A DNA stretch of 49,213 nt from Christensenella sp. UBA7102. Lineage in GTDB: Bacteria; Bacillota; Clostridia; Christensenellales; UBA1750. The stretch lies in assembly GCA_002492415.1 (NCBI GenBank), contig DKYK01000022.1, positions 32,014 to 81,226 of the forward strand, read 5' to 3'. Under the pieces are notes generated by a model, which was not told the DNA's origin, did no database searches, and was given only the letters and a program-made list of their open reading frames with translations. A program made the translations under genes and the position numbers. Of the stretch, positions 49,057-49,213 are shown piece by piece; within the stretch, counting starts at the first letter, position 1, and every line of letters begins with the position of its first letter.

Positions 49057-49213
49057 CGAGAAGCGGGAAGTGCTGCTGCACGTAGAGGATTTGAAGGTTA
49101 CCTTTGGCAGCCGGCGCAATCTGTTCACGGCAGTGGGCGGCGTCTCCTTTGACATCTACAAGGGCGAGACCTTCGGCTTGGTGGGCGAATCCGGCTCGGG
49201 CAAGACCACCATC
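49049..49213 (+). CDS. oppF: Oligopeptide ABC transporter ATP-binding protein (OppF/DppF type), N-terminal part
   Basis: 55 codons are visible before the window ends. It reads MNNEKREVLLHVEDLKVTFG and reaches Walker A (GESGSGKTT) at the edge. GGGAGG lies ahead of the ATG at 49049, which overlaps the oppD stop by 8 nt. It completes the ATPase pair of the second opp operon. Confidence 0.92.
   Translation, partial: MNNEKREVLLHVEDLKVTFGSRRNLFTAVGGVSFDIYKGETFGLVGESGSGKTTI

Noticed and set aside
1..49213. CRISPR arrays, tRNA and rRNA genes, prophage
   Set aside because: No regularly spaced repeats, no cloverleaf-like sequences ending in CCA, no rRNA conserved blocks and no phage structural genes were seen when reading both strands.

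Overview
This 49.2-kb window looks like chromosomal DNA from a fairly GC-rich member of the Clostridia. That is an inference from low-GC-style ribosome-binding sites (GGAGG), clear sigma-A promoters, a Clostridia-type S21 protein, the 3D/G5 protein next to rsmA, rubrerythrin, and many lipoprotein-dependent ABC importers. No rRNA, tRNA, CRISPR array, phage module or intact insertion sequence was seen. The genus cannot be fixed from this sequence alone.

Layout. 1-2.2 kb: the end of one oligopeptide ABC operon (OppF C-terminus, then a family 5 binding lipoprotein). 2.3-5.8 kb: an amidohydrolase (minus), rpsU, an NfeD-like membrane protein and an ArsP-type permease (minus). 6.0-8.5 kb: a macro-domain protein with an extra C-terminal domain, a damaged small membrane ORF, and a von Willebrand A protein whose ribosome-binding site lies in a long hairpin. 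8.2-9.7 kb: an MFS efflux protein (minus) preceded by a 12-codon leader peptide and four alternately pairing RNA segments, the layout of an erm-type translational attenuator. 9.8-14.4 kb: an EEP-family hydrolase and a heterodimeric ABC exporter. 14.5-19.1 kb: carB and a second MFS transporter (both minus). 19.2-23.9 kb: an orphan sugar-type binding lipoprotein, a URO-D family protein, a CapA-like protein and a small frameshifted gene.

23.8-29.8 kb is cell-envelope and housekeeping: a lipoprotein class B PBP with an NTF2-like N-domain (minus), a lower-GC interval carrying a small XRE regulator and flanked by 22-bp direct repeats exactly 900 bp apart, a YabE-like 3D/G5 protein, rsmA and rubrerythrin. 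29.9-33.5 kb: a MATE exporter (minus), an Imm-5-like protein, a GNAT acetyltransferase and pyrE. 33.5-38.1 kb: a GH106-like glycosidase and a xylulokinase-type FGGY kinase directly behind pyrE. 38.3-43.4 kb: a type IIA topoisomerase pair (ParE/GyrB-like, then an A subunit that carries a GyrA-box), tightly followed by a VanX-like D-Ala-D-Ala dipeptidase. 43.9-49.2 kb: a second oligopeptide import operon (binding lipoprotein, two permeases, two ATPases), cut by the window edge.

The most notable items are the predicted drug-sensing attenuator ahead of the MFS gene, the ribosome-binding-site-sequestering hairpin ahead of the vWA gene together with its macro-domain neighbour, the repeat-flanked XRE interval between two envelope genes, and two small genes that appear frameshifted.
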